From Beroe ovata (lineage: Eukaryota > Ctenophora > Nuda > Beroida > Beroidae): a DNA stretch of 17,111 nt. The stretch covers positions 7,886 through 24,996 of the forward strand of contig CAMPET010000484.1 in assembly GCA_946803715.1 (NCBI GenBank). The letters are read 5' to 3'. The notes beneath the pieces are model-generated. The model was not told the DNA's origin. It was given only the letters and a program-made list of their open reading frames with translations, and made no database searches. The translations under genes were made by a program, and so were the position numbers. This document shows, piece by piece, positions 8,297-14,200 of the stretch; the first letter of the stretch is position 1, and every line of letters begins with the position of its first letter.

Positions 8297-11200
8297 GTTG
8301 GTTTGAGTTGAGCCGCGCAAAATGGGAACACGTGCGCGCATGATGAATTTATAATGATAGACATTAGACATCGAATCTGAAAGAGGGAACTAAGAGTTCG
8401 AATCTAAGTTTCTAACTTATGATTCGCAGGAAAAGGAGCCAAAACCAGTGTTGGTATGTCGAGTGGTTACTTGTTTGTGTGTGATCATATGTGTGATTTT
8501 TGCTTCTTTTTGTGTGATCATGTGGATGTTTTCGTGAGTGATTTTCATGTTGGGCGAGCATGATATTTCTCACTCTCTCATGAAGTTAGACGACAGACAG
8601 TAGAAGTAACCTGATCATCCCATCGTCACAGATCATTTGATCGTGTTTATATTGTGTGAACTCACCCCCTATAGCAAACTCAATCTATACCTAAAATACC
8701 ATGTGATATCACGCACTTTAAATCACACGATATCTCCCAGCTGGAGAACTTGTAGGGTTTCTCAGACTTTTTCAGGGATTAGTTTTGCATTACCATGGTT
8801 ACCGATGAAAACCCGGTATTATACAAACAATAGATACGAGATTTCATCAATTCACCTACTCTCAGGCGTTATCAAGACTGTCTGTAAATAACTGACAGTT
8901 CAAGCATCACACCGCATCGGTTACCATGGTAACACAGATACCACTCTCCGGTTGTAACCATGGTAACCCCCCTGTTCAGGTACCCTGCACGCAGTCGTAT
9001 GAGAACTTTGCTCGCAATTTCAACACGGACTGCTCATCTCCGTGTTACGTGGTGTGTCATAACGGTTGTACTCGTGAATACAACTCTAACCTCGTGACAG
9101 GTATGTTACCCCGAACACATGACATTTTGACACGTGTCATTGTACCGAACACGGCAATATGTTCCCCTTAAGTTTTTCACCGAGTGCAGTGCTGGTGTCA
9201 GTTTATTGTACAGACATGTTTGAGTTGTCTGTAGGTCTCTGTAGGTTTTTCAGTCGAGGTGTTGTCGATGTCTGGAAAGCAGTGATTTTTACTAGTGATT
9301 TCGCTGATTCCATGAATTGGATCATATGATGAGTCCTCACATCCAATCAGTATCCGCAATACAGATGATAATGATATCTGAAATGAATTCCTTATTATCA
9401 TTCTCTCTAATTCTATTCTTGTCCACCATTGTGCTGAATAATGCAAATCATACATGTATTAATTGATAGATGGAAAATGATATAAGTGCCAGGGGGAGAG
9501 AGGTAGACTCAGGATAGGAGGGAGGTCAAAGAAGAGTCAGAGTGAAAGAGATTGAGGAAGGGATAGAGAGGCAGGAGAGAAGAGGGATGAAATCAATGGA
9601 ATGGAAAGAGAGAGAGGGCCCGCTCTCACACTCATCTATATTTATTATTGGCAGGTGACCTGTTCTACACAAGTTCGACTCCCATCTGCATTGCTGCTCT
9701 CTACCAAGGGACTATTGGTGAGGAGGGAGGGAGCTTCGCCGTCCGATCAAGTGAGTCACAGCGGAATTAATTGAAAAGGGTGGCCCCTTAGTTAAGGAAT
9801 AAGGGTCCGTCCCTGAGAGTCGTCTTCGACAGAATAACGGCCGCTCGTTGTACCACGGAAACTTGAGTGGGCAAAAATTAGAGGTCTTTTTCCAGCCCTA
9901 AAATCACGGTGGCCTGTAGAAGCACGACGGCTTCATCCCCCATTTCCCTCTATTCTTCCTATAATTGTGTGTATGAATCACGCTTCACACACTCACAAAG
10001 GGGGACAAAGGGGTTGTGACCGGGACAGAATGTTGTAATATGGGGTGGTGGCTATAATTGAATCCGCGTATAATAATTACCATTCCTCTGCGTGTACTGT
10101 GTATGCACCCTGTAGTATGCGATTATACCATGGTCAATGGTCATGGCATTGTTGAACAACGTGTTACACGTGGAGTTGGTAAGGGGTTAGGACGGGGCTC
10201 ATGCGCATAATCTGATGTACTTGTTAGGAATGGCACAACGGGGGTGATAATCACGTGACAGCATGATTCACGATCCTCATTGGTGGCTGTTCTCACGTGA
10301 CAATCGCTGTCACGTGACCCAAGATGCTTGGCCCTCTGCCAACTCTCCCCCGTGTTTCAGGTGGGGACATGGAACAATTTGCGAGTGGGAGGAGTAAGTT
10401 GGACGGGAAGATGTCTCAATCCTCTACATTCAGTCAACCCAGCTGGTTCATCGAGCCCTACGAAAGGTAATGTTGTGATAAGGGAGGGGGCGAGATCACG
10501 CCTGATTATATCGTATCCTTCTTGATTATGGGTACAACGATCATCAAGGGAAGGGTGGAAAACAGAGAAGACAAATTTCTAAAGAAGGCCAAACTTGCAC
10601 AAATGTTCATTTCTATAAAATGTTCCAGGATCAATGTTCCAGGATCAATGTTCCATTCATTCGTTTACTCCTCCATTCAGACTGCGGTTTATAGAGGAGC
10701 CCCAGGACACGACAGTGTTGCTAGGCGACCCCATAGTCCTGACATGCCGTGTTAATGAGAGGGTACTGTCACCACGTATCACGTGGTACAATGACGATGT
10801 CGAGGTGGCATGGTCCTCTAAAACAGACTGTACCGGTGAGTGTGGCGGACATCCGATTGTGGGATGAGGTGGAATAGCGATCCCAGGAAGGATGAGTAGA
10901 CGATTTCGCGATTACAATGAAATTATAAGATAACCAGCAGTCTTTATCAAAAGGAGAGGAGAGCGGAGAGAGTAGGGTCGAATAAGGGGTCGAAAAGCCG
11001 CCGTCTTCCCCCCNTCTATTTTCCCCCCTCACTCCAGGCGAGGTGTGCAGTATTCCCCGCTCCGGGAAGAATCACGGGGGAAACTGGCAGTGCAAGGTGG
11101 CTACCGAGTTCAGTGGCACGATGTTCAGCCGCACTGCTCGTGTCACGGTGGCTTACCTCAACGCCACCTTCTCCTATCAACCCACCGATCCCTACAGGTA

Positions 11201-14200
11201 AAAACTCGCCACCTTCTTCAGCGCACAAAGATGTTCACCTTCCGATTTTTGGGATATTCACATATCATACTCTCATTTCCGATTTCTGCTCTCTCTCTTT
11301 CGCTCTGATCACACACACTTGCTCCGTGATTCCGCAAATGCTGAATCCGGCATTGATTTCATAGCGGACAATGATTTCCCCCGCTCAATTTTGCTCAAAA
11401 CTAACCAAAACTCAATCCGTTTTAGCGGCATCTCGCCACGTGATCCCAAATTCTATCGGTAAAGTTCAGTGTACCCCTCACTGCCGGCTTCTTCATTATT
11501 ACTATACCTTCTTGCATGGTGTTTTTCACATACATATGGGGCATTGGGGCAGTAGAGCAATCGTTTGGAAAAGAGTTTTTCGGCTCGAATTCCTCACTGT
11601 AGTGAAGTAGTGTCGCGATGGAAGAAATTTGTCTTAACCGCGATACGATTTTCTTTTACGTAGTTATCCCAGCATGATCATAGTACTCCAAGCATGATCA
11701 ATGATCATATCTTCCGACCACATCCAATGATCATACCCGAACATTGCTCCTGACCCCACTTTCTCTCTTTCCATTTCCTCTGCTTGCAACCTTGCTCGGC
11801 AATAAAAATAAGGATGGCATCATGCTGATATTATTTGGATCTGTGATGCATGCTTCATTATCGATGATTATCACAGGCGTTGGTCGATGATATAAGTTTG
11901 CATGATCTCGCTTGCGGGTCTATGAATGCCTTGAAATAGTTTCTCTTGACACCATTTCAACTGACACTCGGCACAAATTACATCACTTGAAACCACTATT
12001 TCTTTGACACTAGTTTCGCTCTTGACACCACTTTCCTCCTCGACACCATAACCCTGACCCACACACCCCAGAGCCGACATCGACTACAATCGTTGGGACC
12101 GAAGTGGCACCTCTGCCCGACTCAGTGATGCGGAGTGGCCCTTAGTGTTACCATGCTTGGCAGACAGCGAACCACCTGCCATTATTTCCTGGTACAAAAA
12201 CGAGGTGCCCCTCGAGGAAAAGAATATCTTCCAAACTGATCGGGGATCACTCTTCTTTATCAGTGAGTAGTGATGACACCGGGATGACATTTGTGACACC
12301 GGGTGTTATTATAGTGCTATCAATGAGCAGTGTCATTTGAATGATGTTCTGAATGATCCCAATCGGAATTGTTGATGGTTATTCTGGGAACGAGGTCTGT
12401 CGATTGTGTATGAGTAATGACGAATAACTCAGTGCTGGAAGATAAGGATAGTGGTGATTACAAGTGCAAAGCATACAACACGGTGACACAGCAGACCATT
12501 GAGAGTTCGACACGTAGAGTGAGACAGGTGAGAAACTCAGTTTGTTAAAAATGAGGCAGACTGGTCATGTGCCTAGCCTGGTTTACCCCTCACTCACACC
12601 CTCATATGACTGTCTAGAGCACAGCTTTGTTCCCCAACTCATCTCTTTCTGGCACAACCCCTTATCCCTTCTATTTCTCGTCCACAGGAAGCGGCAGCTG
12701 CACGCCCCGGTGGACAACCGTCCAGTATTGTGTCCAGTATTTCGTCCAGTACCGTGCGAGCACACCCAGGGGAAACGGTGAGTATAATCTCCACAACGAT
12801 TTTATTGCGGAGTGTTGCGGACAGATTTTGTCATGCTTACAACATTATATCCCATGATTGGTGTTTGAATGGTCATGGTGAGCTACGTTGTTAAACTACG
12901 TATGGTTGTCATAGCAACGCTAACAACACTCAGGTTCGTCTAACATGCGTTGCTACGGGAAACCCTATCCCTGATATCACGTGGACAGTACCCGATACGT
13001 TGCGGAATAGTGATCGAGTCTCGCAGTCCCTGTTCGCGAGGAACCTCGTTATCCGAGATGTGCGAGTCAGTGACTCTGGCGAGTACAAGTGAGTTTATGA
13101 AGGAGTAGTTTGGGTTACTCGTGTTTATGAAGGAGTACACTCAGTTTTTTCTATAAGAAACTCTCTATAAGAAACTGAGCCTAGGATTTCTGAAAATTTA
13201 AGAAACTTAGCCTAGGATCCTGGAAAAATTAAGAAACTCTGTTCATTTACAGTTAAGAAACTAAGAAACTTTGAGCCTAAAATTCTCAAATTTGTGTACA
13301 GAATCCTAGTACAACGATAATTCTATCAACAGAAAACGTCTGGCCCCTGGGGGCTGCGCCCCCAGACCCCCGCCCCTTCACTTTTATCGGTATACCACAC
13401 ATCTGCCACTTCTGATCGGCATTTTGAGAGCACCGATGGTATAAACTACTAAATTTAGTACAACTATGTTGGCTCAAGTAAGATTCGAAAATTCCTATAG
13501 GATACAGAAATAAGAAACTGTTAAGAAACTTGTAGGCTCAAAATCGCGGAAAAATAAGAAACCTCTAGCCCAGGATTTTGATAAGTTTCTTATAAAAAAA
13601 ACTGAGTGTAATGAATATCCGCTTTTGTGTAGCCCGTACCCCTCGACATGACAACACATCGATACCTGTATCTTGTGATCCAGGGTTAGCTTCCAAAACA
13701 GCGATGATTGTGTTAACAATAGCCTCCTTGTACTGGTATCCTCCCTGTATAGTATGATGTACAGTTATAATTCCGTGATAGATATGAATCGGAATTACTC
13801 GGAATTTTTTGAAAAAAAAACTTATCGGGAAAACGGAAGAATTAACCTCTTCTCTTAGCATAGTTGAGCACAGGTTTATCATAACATCATGTTTATTTGG
13901 GAACTTGATGCAAAGCGACTGGATAGCCTTCACCACAATAATCTTAAACTCATCAGGGATCTCCGACATAAAGCTCTGTATTTGTTTCATCAATCTCTCG
14001 ATACTGCCCTCGTTACCCGTCTTGAGCAGGGTTGTGATGGCGAGGGTGGCTATGCTACGGTTACTGTCGGAGATGAGGTGNATCCAACTCGGCACTCCTG
14101 TTCGACCAGGGAGACGATATAGTGATGAGATGCACAGCACGGGGCAGCCCCTACCCATTTGTGGTGTGGTACAAGGATGAGGCCCTGCTCAGATACTCGG

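Larger units (their letters stand above)
8454..8979 (+). other. Intron 2 with palindromic ACCATGGT sites
   Basis: 526 bp. It holds two X-box-like palindromes (8920-8933, 8954-8967) and an imperfect one near 8790-8802, plus several TGATCA words (about 8482-8635). No exon was seen in it. Confidence 0.6.
11198..12071 (+). other. Intron 7
   Basis: 874 bp. It carries four TGATCA palindromes in 11675-11733 and a degenerate TTGACAC(C)A-type repeat in about 11945-12055. Open frames inside have no recognised domain. No Ig-like exon was found, and the flanking exons fit in phase without one. Confidence 0.65.

Noticed and set aside
11871-12080. Minus-strand open frame
   Set aside because: Translates the degenerate TGACACC repeat and the antisense of exon 8; no support as a gene.
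12940-13140. Minus-strand open frame
   Set aside because: Antisense shadow of Ig3 exon 11.
13627-13680. Possible missing Ig3 exon (TGTGTAGCC reads CVA on the + strand)
   Set aside because: There is no AG acceptor before it, the following residues do not fit an Ig G strand, and it is the antisense of the COPG exon end and its donor.
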